Shown: piece after piece, positions 18,041 to 26,138 of the stretch
How the letters are laid out: each line of letters opens with the position of its first letter
Numbering within the stretch: the first letter of the stretch is position 1
NCBI RefSeq assembly: GCF_029504735.1
Contig: NZ_JAQFIP010000001.1
Location: 186,001 to 250,000 of the forward strand
DNA length: 64,000 nt
Origin: Ereboglobus sp. PH5-10
Lineage (GTDB): Bacteria > Verrucomicrobiota > Verrucomicrobiia > Opitutales > Opitutaceae
Direction of reading: 5' to 3'
The notes under the pieces: model-generated
Seen by the model: only the letters and a program-made list of their open reading frames with translations
Databases searched by the model: none
Told to the model about the DNA's origin: nothing
Translations under genes and position numbers: made by a program

Positions 18041-18299
18041 GTTTTGTTTGTTTTCCCAAAAACTACCCGAAAGCGTGACGGTGGCAAGATCAGGAAAGAG
18101 CAGCCGATGTGTTCCGTGTGCACGCGTTATTCTCACCGAGACGCCTTTCACACGCAAATCGACGCACGGGATTGCACTAAAACACTCGAAGCTCGCACAA
18201 AAACAGTTTATCCACCGGCCAACAATATGGTGAAGACGACAATAAAATTGCCACTCGGCAGAAACAGTCAGGACGTGAACAGAGCCCGGCGCCATAAAC

Positions 18300-18384
18300 C
18301 GCCGCCAAGCCGGTCCACGACGCCCTCGCCCAAATCACAACCCTCTGCCCTCCCCAACCCCCGCCGCTCCCCGGCGCATGAATA
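18300..18384. repeat. Right copy of 85-bp direct repeat flanking the R-M insert
   Basis: Non-coding copy of the 3' end of the TPR-like gene, including its TGA, with four mismatches to 15362-15446. The plus-strand gene order resumes 43 bases later. The repeats bracket about 2.85 kb (15447-18299) containing only the two R-M genes. Confidence 0.92.
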
Positions 18385-18426
18385 CCCTTGGCCACTCCAC
18401 CGCGTGAAACGCAAATCGTCCGAATC

Positions 18427-19842
18427 ATGCTCACAAAAGAATTCCTGTATTTTCTGGCCCCGCTCATCGTGACAATCCCGCTGTATCTATTGGGGCGAAA
18501 AACGCTGTTCCGCCGCCACCGGCAGGTGGAAATGCACCGCGTCGCATCGGGCAAAATCTTCACGCTCGCGATGTTCCTCCTGCACATCGCGCTCATGACC
18601 GCCCTGTTTTTCATTTTTGAATCCACCCCCCTTTCAGCCCAAACACCCGGCGGCCCCGCGTCCATGAACGAAAACAAAAACAAGCGCCACGAGGACGACT
18701 CCGATTTTTCCACCAACGGCATGGTTGACATGCTCCTCGCCGGGGCCACCGGCGACATGGACGCCGCCCTCGCGATCGAAACCGCCTGCCGCAAACACGC
18801 CGGCCACTCGCGCATCATCACGGGGCCAAACACCACGACCATCGTCCGGGGCAGCACGCGCCCCGGCGACACCCGCGAATACCACTGCGTCATCACCCCC
18901 GCCGCGCGCAAAGCCGTCCTCAAATCTCCCGACGGCACCGAAGTCACGCTCACAATAAGCAAGGACTTCGCGGACTTCATCAGCGCCCTGCGCAAAGGAC
19001 TCGTTGATGACGAACCCGACGCGGGCCCCGAAATCGTCCTCGCCGAAAACCCGCATATCGATCTCGGCCTTGCCGCGCCGCCACGCGTCACCTTCGCCCA
19101 AATCGCCGGACACCTCGCACCCGCGCTTCCGCCCGGCGAGCAAACGATCCTGCAAAAACACGCCGACGACTGGAAACGATTCGCTCACGAGCACGCCCTC
19201 CCCGACACCGGCGGCGTCATGCTCGTCGCCTGCGACATCACCACCGGCAGACTCTATCTCAAGGCGCCCTCGCTGCACTGCCGCGTTTCCCCCGCCACGC
19301 GCACCGTCTCAATCAGCCGCCACGACTACGACAACGAATCCGGCACGCACCACGAACTCCACCCCGCCCACGCGTTCTTCGAAACCATCGACCGGCTCGT
19401 CGCCGGCGAAACCGCGCCCGCCGCCGCAACCGCCGATCTCGCCTACCCCGACGAAAACCTCTTCAAGAACAAAAAACGAAACGACAGAAAACAGCCGCAA
19501 TTCGAACTCTGGCATGACACAAAAACAATCAACGCCATCCTCCGCGGCCTGATTGAAAAAGGCGGCTTGCTCGCGAAAGAATTGGACGCCGCGAAGCGCT
19601 TTGTCCGCGAAATCCCAAACCAGTCCGACCTCTACTGCATGTTTATCCGCGGCGGCACTCTGCAAATCGTCTGTCTCGGTGCGAAAAGCAACATCACGCA
19701 ATGCGTCATCATCTCGATTCCCGCCGGCACGGCCACTATCACAGGTTCCGGTTCCGGCGTCACAATCCCCCTGACGCCCGCCTTCAAAACCCACCTCATC
19801 GACGTGCTCAAAGCCCGCAAAAAATCCGCGTGGCTCGAATGA
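18427..19842 (+). CDS. Membrane-anchored paralogue of the 23203-24390 protein
   Basis: A 471-residue protein with two N-terminal hydrophobic segments (FLYFLAPLIVTIPLYLLG, about residues 6-23, and IFTLAMFLLHIALMTALFFI, about 44-63). These are followed by a soluble domain of about 390 residues. The soluble part is clearly paralogous to the 23203-24390 product: shared stretches include AVLKSPDGTEVTLT, LVACDITTGRLYLKAPSLHC, QFELWHDTKTIN and YCMFIRGGTLQIVCLG. The family is unknown to me. An internal ATG at 18664 (MNENKNK) would give a soluble form similar in start to the paralogue. The start used lies just after the right direct repeat, so before the R-M insertion this gene probably followed the TPR-like gene by about 40 bases. 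Confidence 0.7.
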   Translation: MLTKEFLYFLAPLIVTIPLYLLGRKTLFRRHRQVEMHRVASGKIFTLAMFLLHIALMTALFFIFESTPLSAQTPGGPASMNENKNKRHEDDSDFSTNGMVDMLLAGATGDMDAALAIETACRKHAGHSRIITGPNTTTIVRGSTRPGDTREYHCVITPAARKAVLKSPDGTEVTLTISKDFADFISALRKGLVDDEPDAGPEIVLAENPHIDLGLAAPPRVTFAQIAGHLAPALPPGEQTILQKHADDWKRFAHEHALPDTGGVMLVACDITTGRLYLKAPSLHCRVSPATRTVSISRHDYDNESGTHHELHPAHAFFETIDRLVAGETAPAAATADLAYPDENLFKNKKRNDRKQPQFELWHDTKTINAILRGLIEKGGLLAKELDAAKRFVREIPNQSDLYCMFIRGGTLQIVCLGAKSNITQCVIISIPAGTATITGSGSGVTIPLTPAFKTHLIDVLKARKKSAWLE

Positions 19843-19874
19843 CGCAGCCACCGCAAATCTCCCCGCGCCAAACC

Positions 19875-20285
19875 ATGCCCAACTGCGATTTCTACGCCAC
19901 TGCCGCCGACCACGCGCCGCTCCTCGAGTGGCTCCTCGCGGAAAATACGGATAAACACCGTAGGGGCGCCGCCTACTGTCACGAGGTCCGCGCCGAGAAT
20001 AAAGGCCCCGTGCGCGGGCGCCTCGAATATCTCGACATCCTTGCGTCCGCGCCGCCCGTTGCCAAAACCCTCGCAACAACAAAACTCCGCTTTCGCGACC
20101 GCCTTGACGGCAAGCGCTGGCAGGCATGGGTCGCCCGCCTCGACGCCGAATCCGGCGTGCGCCGCGTCGCGCAAAACATTCCTCCCCCCGCCGCACACAA
20201 AACCCGAGCCCGGCCAAATCCCCTTCGCCGGAGCCCCCGAACTCCGCACCCTCGCAAGCTGGAATTTCAAGGAATTATAAAATAA
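19875..20285 (+). pseudogene. Chimeric, frameshifted copy of the 21061-21687 gene
   Basis: The first 25 codons (MPNCDFYATAADHAPL onward) are nearly identical at DNA level to the start of the 21061 gene (19871-19950 against 21057-21136). Similarity then stops abruptly, and the frame continues with an unrelated sequence, RLEYLDILASAPPVAKT. The switch lies beside CGTAGGGGCG, a motif like the intergenic repeats elsewhere in the window. A run of six C at 20184-20189 breaks the second part. With five C, the frame would continue as PHTKPEPGQIPFAGAPELRT and stop at 20280, a more natural C-terminus than the Arg/Pro-rich one now encoded. Either a pseudogene or a slippage-prone reading frame. Confidence 0.65.
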
Positions 20286-20289
20286 TACA

Positions 20290-20964
20290 ATGGCACGCAT
20301 CGTCTGGAAAGAATACAACGTCATCAGCCTGGAAACGCGGCGCGGCGTCTTTACGCTCGCGCAAATGTCACGCAACCCGTTCCTGATATTTTTTAATATA
20401 TTTCAAACAGAGGACACATGGGATGGCATCGACCTCGCCACCGTGCCGGTGCTCTTTTGCAAAGCCGTCACGCGGCAATTCCTCGCACGCAGCGCCACGG
20501 GTAAACAAACGCGCATCAACCCGCTGCGCCCCGCGACACTTCCCACCCTGTGGATACACTCGGCCGTTCACGAAACCCGCCGGCTCGTCGCATGGGAAAA
20601 CACACCCGGCGAACGTCACTTCCTCACCCTTGGCGCAGGCGGCATGCTCGTTGAGAAAGATGCCTATAACCACAAGGGCGGACCTTACAAACACCCGTCC
20701 GGCGTTTACGACGCCATTATAAGGAATCGCATATCGCCAACCGATACGGAGACCATTGAGAAATATGAGTGCGATTCGCTCGCCGTTTTTCCCGCGACCA
20801 ACGAACGCCTCTATCAATGTTATCTTGCCGGCAAAAACGTGGATCCTGACAAAAGCATACTTTTTGACCATCCGCTGCCCCCCGAATACGCCACCTACAT
20901 CGACATAGCCGGCGGCCAGGATGACGCGCGCCGCACTGAAGCCCGCAAATTTTTCCGTTTATAA
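20290..20964 (+). CDS. Conserved hypothetical protein, Imm-type
   Basis: A 224-residue cytoplasmic protein. It opens MARIVWKEYNVISLETRRGV, then FTLAQMSRNPFLIFFNIFQT, VPVLFCKAVTRQFLARS and HPSGVYDAIIRNRI. A conserved C-terminal part reads NERLYQCYLAGKNVDPDKSI. I associate this sequence type with uncharacterised proteins in immunity-gene neighbourhoods, but I cannot give a confirmed family name. No signal peptide or catalytic motif. It starts five bases after the chimeric pseudogene. Confidence 0.68.
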   Translation: MARIVWKEYNVISLETRRGVFTLAQMSRNPFLIFFNIFQTEDTWDGIDLATVPVLFCKAVTRQFLARSATGKQTRINPLRPATLPTLWIHSAVHETRRLVAWENTPGERHFLTLGAGGMLVEKDAYNHKGGPYKHPSGVYDAIIRNRISPTDTETIEKYECDSLAVFPATNERLYQCYLAGKNVDPDKSILFDHPLPPEYATYIDIAGGQDDARRTEARKFFRL

Positions 20965-21060
20965 ACACACACACAATCAAAACGCCGCGTGTGCGCGCAG
21001 TGTAAAAGCATCCTGCAAACCCCGCCCATCCCGCCTCAAAAATCTTCACGCCGCCAAACC

Positions 21061-21687
21061 ATGCCCAACTGCGATTTCTACGCCACCGCCGCCGACCACG
21101 CGCCGCTCCTCGAATGGCTCCTCGCGGAAAACACCTGCTCCATTTACGAGCTCTCCTCCATCGGCGAAAACCCGCTCCGCCGCTTCACCTCCGCCGCCGA
21201 AATCATGGACGAGTTCAAGCGCGCCTACACAAACGGCGTTCCGTGGCACAGCGTGTATCTCCAACTCCACGTCAACGGTTCCGGCCCGATGCCCAAACCG
21301 CGCCGCATCGACATCAACCCCGACGCGCAAGCACGCTGCGGTTTCCGTTATCGTTACGCAATGGAAGGCTGGGGCCTCGTGCAGCTCTACCTCTCCGTCC
21401 CGCGACACAACAAACGCTTCCTCGACAATTCGCACACCAACCACAACAGCCAAAAACGCGCCGAGACATGGGCCGCGGTGAGCAACAACCTGGGCAATCC
21501 CAGCGCGTGGGATTACAAAAAAATCACCTCCTTCTCCTCGCGCCTGAATCGCGAAATCCGCAAGCGCGCCGTCGCCAAACTCGGCTCGCGCCCCGTCCTC
21601 CCCGGCGCGCTCGCCGAGTGGAAAAACGGCGGCAACCTCGGTGTTTATAATATCGCCACTCACGCGAAATCCCTCGCGCAATTATAA
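21061..21687 (+). CDS. Conserved hypothetical protein (MPNCDFYA family)
   Basis: A 208-residue protein beginning MPNCDFYATAADHAPLLEWL, with further conserved blocks VPWHSVYLQLHVNGSGPMPK, FRYRYAMEGWGLVQLYLSV, SHTNHNSQKRAETWA and KITSFSSRLNREIRKRAVAK. The same architecture is found as an uncharacterised family in other bacteria, so this copy looks intact. It has no signal peptide or membrane segment. Its 5' end was copied to 19875, and its last codons (YNIATHAK) are echoed in the mini-ORF at 22193, so both ends have taken part in local recombination. Function inferred only from the locus. Confidence 0.75.
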   Translation: MPNCDFYATAADHAPLLEWLLAENTCSIYELSSIGENPLRRFTSAAEIMDEFKRAYTNGVPWHSVYLQLHVNGSGPMPKPRRIDINPDAQARCGFRYRYAMEGWGLVQLYLSVPRHNKRFLDNSHTNHNSQKRAETWAAVSNNLGNPSAWDYKKITSFSSRLNREIRKRAVAKLGSRPVLPGALAEWKNGGNLGVYNIATHAKSLAQL

Positions 21688-21746
21688 TCGCAAGACCGCC
21701 GCCGCCACGATTCAACATCCCGCAAAACGCCCGCATCACTTTTGAC

Positions 21747-22178
21747 ATGAGAGAAAAACTACTCGCCAAACTGCAACAACTCCACGCGCAGGCACCCGAC
21801 AAACTTCCGGTTGTCACGCTCGACGAATACTTCTCGGGCAACACCGAGGAGGAGTGCATTGCCCCGAATCAAGTCGGTTACGGACGCCCCTCGCTTGCCG
21901 ATTTATACAAGCGTTTTCAAACAATCGAACAACGCCCCGAAGTGCAGGGCGTTTTTGTCGGCATGCATTCCGACTGGGATATGGCGCTCGAAGATTCCGC
22001 CACGTGGCCTGCCGCGGAAAACATACACATCCTCGCAAATGCGACCCAGGATGCTGTCGCCGCATGGATCGACGGACTTGAAGCCGACGGTGTCATTGAA
22101 GGCTGGCCCTACGGCGAACATCCCGCCGCGCCAAAACCAAAGCCGGGATTTCAAGTTTTCACCGTATGCTGGGATTAA
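21747..22178 (+). CDS. Small conserved protein, putative immunity
   Basis: A 143-residue acidic protein: KLPVVTLDEYFSGNTEEECI, APNQVGYGRPSLADLYKRFQ, VQGVFVGMHSDWDMALED and AAWIDGLEADGVIEGWPYGE, ending FQVFTVCWD. This is the pattern of a compact alpha/beta protein found near polymorphic toxins in other bacteria. No signal peptide or catalytic residues can be assigned. It starts 59 bases after the previous stop and ends 14 bases before the chimeric mini-ORF. Confidence 0.68.
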   Translation: MREKLLAKLQQLHAQAPDKLPVVTLDEYFSGNTEEECIAPNQVGYGRPSLADLYKRFQTIEQRPEVQGVFVGMHSDWDMALEDSATWPAAENIHILANATQDAVAAWIDGLEADGVIEGWPYGEHPAAPKPKPGFQVFTVCWD

Positions 22179-22192
22179 TCAGTCATTCACCC

Positions 22193-22300
22193 ATGCCCGA
22201 ACACAATAACACCAACAAATATACAAACAACGACCTCGCCGGCGGCCCCCTCGCTCACTATAATATAGCAACCCACGTGAAACGCCACTCACGATCCTAA
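22193..22300 (+). pseudogene. Chimeric 35-codon mini-ORF from two neighbouring genes
   Basis: The first part, 22182-22238, matches 23192-23248 (the leader and start of the 23203 gene) at 55 of 57 bases and encodes MPEHNNTNKYTNNDL. It is joined to LAHYNIATHVKRHSRS, whose YNIATHVK echoes the C-terminal YNIATHAK of the 21061 gene (21646-21669). The result is a complete open frame with its own start and stop. It looks like the scar of a deletion or gene-conversion event between array members, and is too short to be a functional immunity protein. Confidence 0.7.
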
Positions 22301-22321
22301 CAAACACTTATTATCCACATC

Positions 22322-23164
22322 ATGAATCTCAATGAATACTTGAAAAAATATATCGAAATCTCGCGCCAGTTTCGCGCCAAAGAACGCACGCAAAAGACTG
22401 CCGAGCCCCTGCACGAACTCGCAGCCCAGCTTTCGAAACTCCCGCCATCCCCAAAAATCAAACTCATTCTTGCAGACATCTATTCGCTTCTCGGATATCA
22501 TAAAACCGCGCATGAGATTTTCGCGGAAATCGCCAATCAGGCCGACCGCAAAGATGCGGCGCGCCTGTTCAAAATGAAGGAGCTTGCCGCCTCTCATGCG
22601 GACACTTTTGCCATCAAGCCAGTCTTGAAGGACGAAACACCGCACAATTACAAGCTTCCCAATTTTAAATACTGCCCCTGCCCTATGGAAAAAGGAATTT
22701 TCCGCGATGACCGCATTATTGAATGCAATTGCTGCGGCAGGGAAACCCCTGTTTATTACGACGGTCCTTTTTATACCGCTGCCGACAATGTAAGATACCT
22801 CTGTCCCGAATGTATTCACAGTGGAAAGGCCGCAAAAAAATATGATGCCTCCTTTCAACAAAACCTCGTCAACGACGAGACGATCAAGGATGAGGGCGCG
22901 ACCGACGAAATCCTGCATCGCACTCCCGGATATGTAAGCTTTCAAGGCAACGCATGGCCCGCGCATTGTGACGACTACTGCGCCTTTTCCAGCTATGTGG
23001 GCTGGCCGGAACTGGAGGAAAGAGGCATCGCCGATTCGGTTGAAAATATCAGCGAGCTGGGCTTCGACGCGCTCAAGGACATGCGCAACAACGGTTCTTT
23101 GCAGGGATATCTATTTCAATGTTTGAAATGCAAGACTCATGTCATCCTCGCCGACATGGATTGA
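22322..23164 (+). CDS. CbrC family protein
   Basis: A 280-residue protein with an N-terminal helical extension (about 1-110) and a CbrC/UPF0167 domain. The domain opens LPNFKYCPCPMEKGIFRDD. It then has two Cys pairs, ECNCCGRETPVYYDGPFYTA and VRYLCPECIHSGKAAKKYDA, that probably bind zinc. HRTPGYVSFQGNAWPAHCDD follows, and the end is LFQCLKCKTHVI with another CxxC. In E. coli, CbrC is linked to colicin E2 tolerance, and the family recurs among immunity genes of toxin loci. This is the member of the cluster whose family most directly supports an anti-toxin role. No signal peptide. Confidence 0.88.
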   Translation: MNLNEYLKKYIEISRQFRAKERTQKTAEPLHELAAQLSKLPPSPKIKLILADIYSLLGYHKTAHEIFAEIANQADRKDAARLFKMKELAASHADTFAIKPVLKDETPHNYKLPNFKYCPCPMEKGIFRDDRIIECNCCGRETPVYYDGPFYTAADNVRYLCPECIHSGKAAKKYDASFQQNLVNDETIKDEGATDEILHRTPGYVSFQGNAWPAHCDDYCAFSSYVGWPELEERGIADSVENISELGFDALKDMRNNGSLQGYLFQCLKCKTHVILADMD

Positions 23165-23202
23165 TTTTGTAAAACAATTACCCGCTGTTTCGTCATTCAC
23201 CC

Positions 23203-24390
23203 ATGTCCGAACACAATAACACCAACAAATATACAAACGACGACCTCGACGACATCACGCTCGACGAAATACTGGGCTTTGTCATCGCCAACTGCGCGGG
23301 CGACATCGAGGCGGCCGGCGCGTTTGCGGACGAGTGCCGCGAGCGTTGCGACCGCGAGCACCTTCTCGTCGGCGGCAAGGCGACCGTCATTGTGCGCGGT
23401 TACAGCGACGCCGCCGGTCCGCACGAATACACTTGCACGCTCACGCCGGACACGCGGCAGGCGGTTTTGAAATCGCCCAACGGCGCGGAAATCGCGCTCA
23501 CGATGGACGAATCCTGCGTGGAATTTCTTCGCGAGCTGCGCGCCGGCCTCACCGGAAACGAGGCGGGCGAGGGACCGGAAATCGTCCTCGACGAAACCCA
23601 ATACATCGACCTCGACGACGCCGTGGCGCCGCGCATCACTTTTGCGCAACTCGTGGAACTCGCCGAGCCGCACCTCGACACCATTGATCGCGCCCGCCTG
23701 CGGCGCCACCGGCTCGCCTGGGACAAATACAAGCACACCCACGAGCTCCCCGGCAACGACCTCCACCTCGTCGCGTGCGACGCGCCCTCCGGCAAACTCT
23801 ACTACGGCACCCCTTCGCTGCAGTGCGAAATCTCGCTTGCCGCGCGACGCGTCATCATCAGCCGCCACGGCGTGAAACCCGAGGGCAGTCTTCACCTGAA
23901 CATCCATCCCGCGCCCGAGTTTTTCACAGAACTCCATCAGTTGCTCGAAGGCAAAACCACGGACGACTCGACAACGACCGACGACGATCTGCCATATCCC
24001 GACGAGAAGAGTTTTTCCGACACAAAAAACGACAAAAAGACCGCGCAATTTGAGCTCTGGCACAACACCGCGGCGCTCAACACCCTTCTGCGCGGCCTTG
24101 TCGAAAAAAACAATCTCGTCGGACGGGAGCTCGACATTGCGCGCGGCTACATCCGCAACATCGCCGCGCAATCCGATTTCTACTGCATGCTGATTCGCGG
24201 CGGCGTTTTGCAAATCGTGTGTCTCGGCCCAAATCGCGCGCCCTCGCAAACAGTCATGATCTCCATGTCCGCCGACACCGTCATGATCGCGGCATCCGGC
24301 GCCGGGGCGAATTGTCCGCTCGCGCCCGAATACAAGCGCCACATCGCCGCCACCCTCGCAGAACACAAAAAGGACGGATGGATCAAATAA
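23203..24390 (+). CDS. Soluble paralogue of the 18427-19842 protein
   Basis: A 395-residue cytoplasmic protein homologous over most of its length to the soluble part of the 18427 product: AVLKSPNGAEIALTMDESCV, LVACDAPSGKLYYGTPSLQC, FELWHNTAALNTLLRGLVEK and YCMLIRGGVLQIVCLG. Unlike that paralogue it lacks the two hydrophobic N-terminal segments and starts MSEHNNTNKYTNDDLDDITL. No known domain or catalytic motif is recognised. It is the last gene of the plus-strand immunity-type run; a composite repeat cluster follows. Confidence 0.72.
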   Translation: MSEHNNTNKYTNDDLDDITLDEILGFVIANCAGDIEAAGAFADECRERCDREHLLVGGKATVIVRGYSDAAGPHEYTCTLTPDTRQAVLKSPNGAEIALTMDESCVEFLRELRAGLTGNEAGEGPEIVLDETQYIDLDDAVAPRITFAQLVELAEPHLDTIDRARLRRHRLAWDKYKHTHELPGNDLHLVACDAPSGKLYYGTPSLQCEISLAARRVIISRHGVKPEGSLHLNIHPAPEFFTELHQLLEGKTTDDSTTTDDDLPYPDEKSFSDTKNDKKTAQFELWHNTAALNTLLRGLVEKNNLVGRELDIARGYIRNIAAQSDFYCMLIRGGVLQIVCLGPNRAPSQTVMISMSADTVMIAASGAGANCPLAPEYKRHIAATLAEHKKDGWIK

Positions 24391-24924
24391 CCCGCGCCGA
24401 AACACCGAACCAAATGCTCGAATCAAAACCGTGGGGGCGCACCTTGCGTGCGTCCTCGCGCCAGCCCGCTTTGTGAATGCGCGCGCAAACTTGTTTACTG
24501 GCGCCAAAGGCGCCTCACTCGTCAGCCCGGGGTCGAGCTTGCGAGACCCCGGGACTTCAAGATAGAAGACACGCGCCCTGAAGGGGCGGCACATGCGCAT
24601 CAATCCCACACGTAGCGTTCATCGCAAACGATGTCATGCTTTGCGAGAAACGCGGGCAAGGGATTGTGATATGATGAAACTGATTGTGGCGCCCTGTCAG
24701 GGCGCATTGTTTTCCATCGTTTACCCGGGGTCTCGCACGCTCGACCCCGGGCTGACGAATGGCACGCCTTTGGCGTGCGGCAAATGACAAACAAGTAGCG
24801 CCTATGAGTGGCACGCAAACCACGCCCGCACGCCGCAACAAACCCCATTGCGCAAACGTGGGACTGTAAACATCCAGACGCGATTGAGCGAATCACCGTC
24901 CGATGCACAGTTCACCGTCATTGC
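24391..24924. repeat. Composite hairpin cluster (no gene)
   Basis: About 530 bases with no credible gene, but a nearly mirror-symmetric chain of hairpins. 24500-24514 is GGCGCCAAAGGCGCC. 24525-24553 has CCCGGGGTC stems, 24575-24589 is CGCCCTGAAGGGGCG, and 24689-24705 is GCGCCCTGTCAGGGCGC. 24724-24751 repeats the CCCGGGGTC/GACCCCGGG stems and 24762-24778 is GCACGCCTTTGGCGTGC. The plan is shared with 3303-3502 and 35145-35372. It closes the right edge of the immunity-type cluster. Confidence 0.8.
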
Positions 24925-26052
24925 ATGAACACCCGCGAACGCACCCTCGCTGTTTTTAATTATCAAAACTACGACCAAATGCCCGTCGTGCATTTCGGCT
25001 ACTGGACCGAGCTCCTCGCCAAATGGCACAAGGAGGGACACCTCACCGCCGACGAGGCCGAATTCTATTTCGACAAAAACGAATACGACAAAATCATCTG
25101 CGACAAACTCGGCTTCGATTTCTGCTGGGGACACCAGCTCACGCCCAGGCACAAGGTGCATCCTTTCTTCGAAAAGAAGATCCTCGAAACACACCCCGAC
25201 GGCGTCATTCGTTATATAAATCCCGACGGCCTCATCGAGGAAACCGATCCCAACACGACCACCATCCCCGCCACCATCGGCACGCTCATGACCGGACGCG
25301 AGGCGTGGGAGGAACTCTACAAACCGCGCCTCCAATCCGGTCCCGCGCGCCACGGCACGCCCGACGAACTCGCGCGCTGGAAACAACTCAGCGAAGAAAC
25401 CACCGACGCGCCCTTCGGCGTTTATGCCGGCAGCATGTTCGGCTACGCGCGCGACATGATCGGTGTCGAGGCGCTCAGTTATCTTCAAGTCGACGACGAG
25501 GACCTCTTCATCGAAATCATCGACACCGTCGCAAACCTCTCCTTCGAAACGGTGAAGGTTGTGCTCGAGGCCGGACTGCGCGTGGACTTCCTGCATTTTT
25601 GGGAGGACATCTGTTTCAAAAACGGCCCGCTCATCAACCCCGCCACCTTTGAAAAATACGTCGCCCCGCATTATAAAAAAATCACCGGCATGGCGAAGGC
25701 GCACGGCGTGAACCTCTTCTCGGTCGATAGCGACGGCCTCATCGACAAACTCATCCCCGCCTGGTTCGCGAACGGCGTGAACATCATGTTCCCGATCGAA
25801 GTCGGCACCTGGGGCGCGAGCATCGCCCCGTGGCGCGAAAAATACGGACGCGAACTGCGCGGCGTCGGCGGCGTCCGCAAAAGTGTGCTCGGCGAGGACC
25901 GCGCCGCCATCGACGCCGAAATCGAGCGCATCAAACCGCTCGTCGATCTCGGCGGCTACATCCCCTGCCCCGACCACCGCATCTCGCTGGAGGCCACATG
26001 GGACAACGTCCGCTACTACGCCGACCGCATGCGCGCGACATTCTGCCGGTAG
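24925..26052 (+). CDS. Uroporphyrinogen decarboxylase-like (MtaA/CmuA-type) methyltransferase
   Basis: A 375-residue member of the URO-D superfamily. It has the TIM-barrel family opening MNTRERTLAVFNYQNYDQMP and conserved blocks FLHFWEDICFKNGPLINPAT and KITGMAKAHGVNLFSVDSDG, ending GGYIPCPDHRISLEATWDNV. It lacks the N-terminal RxPxWxMRQAGR signature of haem-pathway HemE. It is therefore more likely a corrinoid-dependent methyltransferase-type or uncharacterised degradative relative, common in Verrucomicrobia. The substrate is unknown. The ATG at 24925 fits the family N-terminus; the frame is open upstream to 24808. Confidence 0.8.
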   Translation: MNTRERTLAVFNYQNYDQMPVVHFGYWTELLAKWHKEGHLTADEAEFYFDKNEYDKIICDKLGFDFCWGHQLTPRHKVHPFFEKKILETHPDGVIRYINPDGLIEETDPNTTTIPATIGTLMTGREAWEELYKPRLQSGPARHGTPDELARWKQLSEETTDAPFGVYAGSMFGYARDMIGVEALSYLQVDDEDLFIEIIDTVANLSFETVKVVLEAGLRVDFLHFWEDICFKNGPLINPATFEKYVAPHYKKITGMAKAHGVNLFSVDSDGLIDKLIPAWFANGVNIMFPIEVGTWGASIAPWREKYGRELRGVGGVRKSVLGEDRAAIDAEIERIKPLVDLGGYIPCPDHRISLEATWDNVRYYADRMRATFCR

Positions 26053-26138
26053 CGCGAACCGTCCCCGGTGAGCCGGGATCTTCGCGCACCGGAACCTTGC
26101 GCTTTACGCAATCCGTTTCCCAAACATCATCCCGCCGC

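Noticed and set aside
24925-26052. HemE (haem biosynthesis)
   Set aside because: The protein lacks the HemE N-terminal Arg-rich signature, so it was called a URO-D-like methyltransferase instead.
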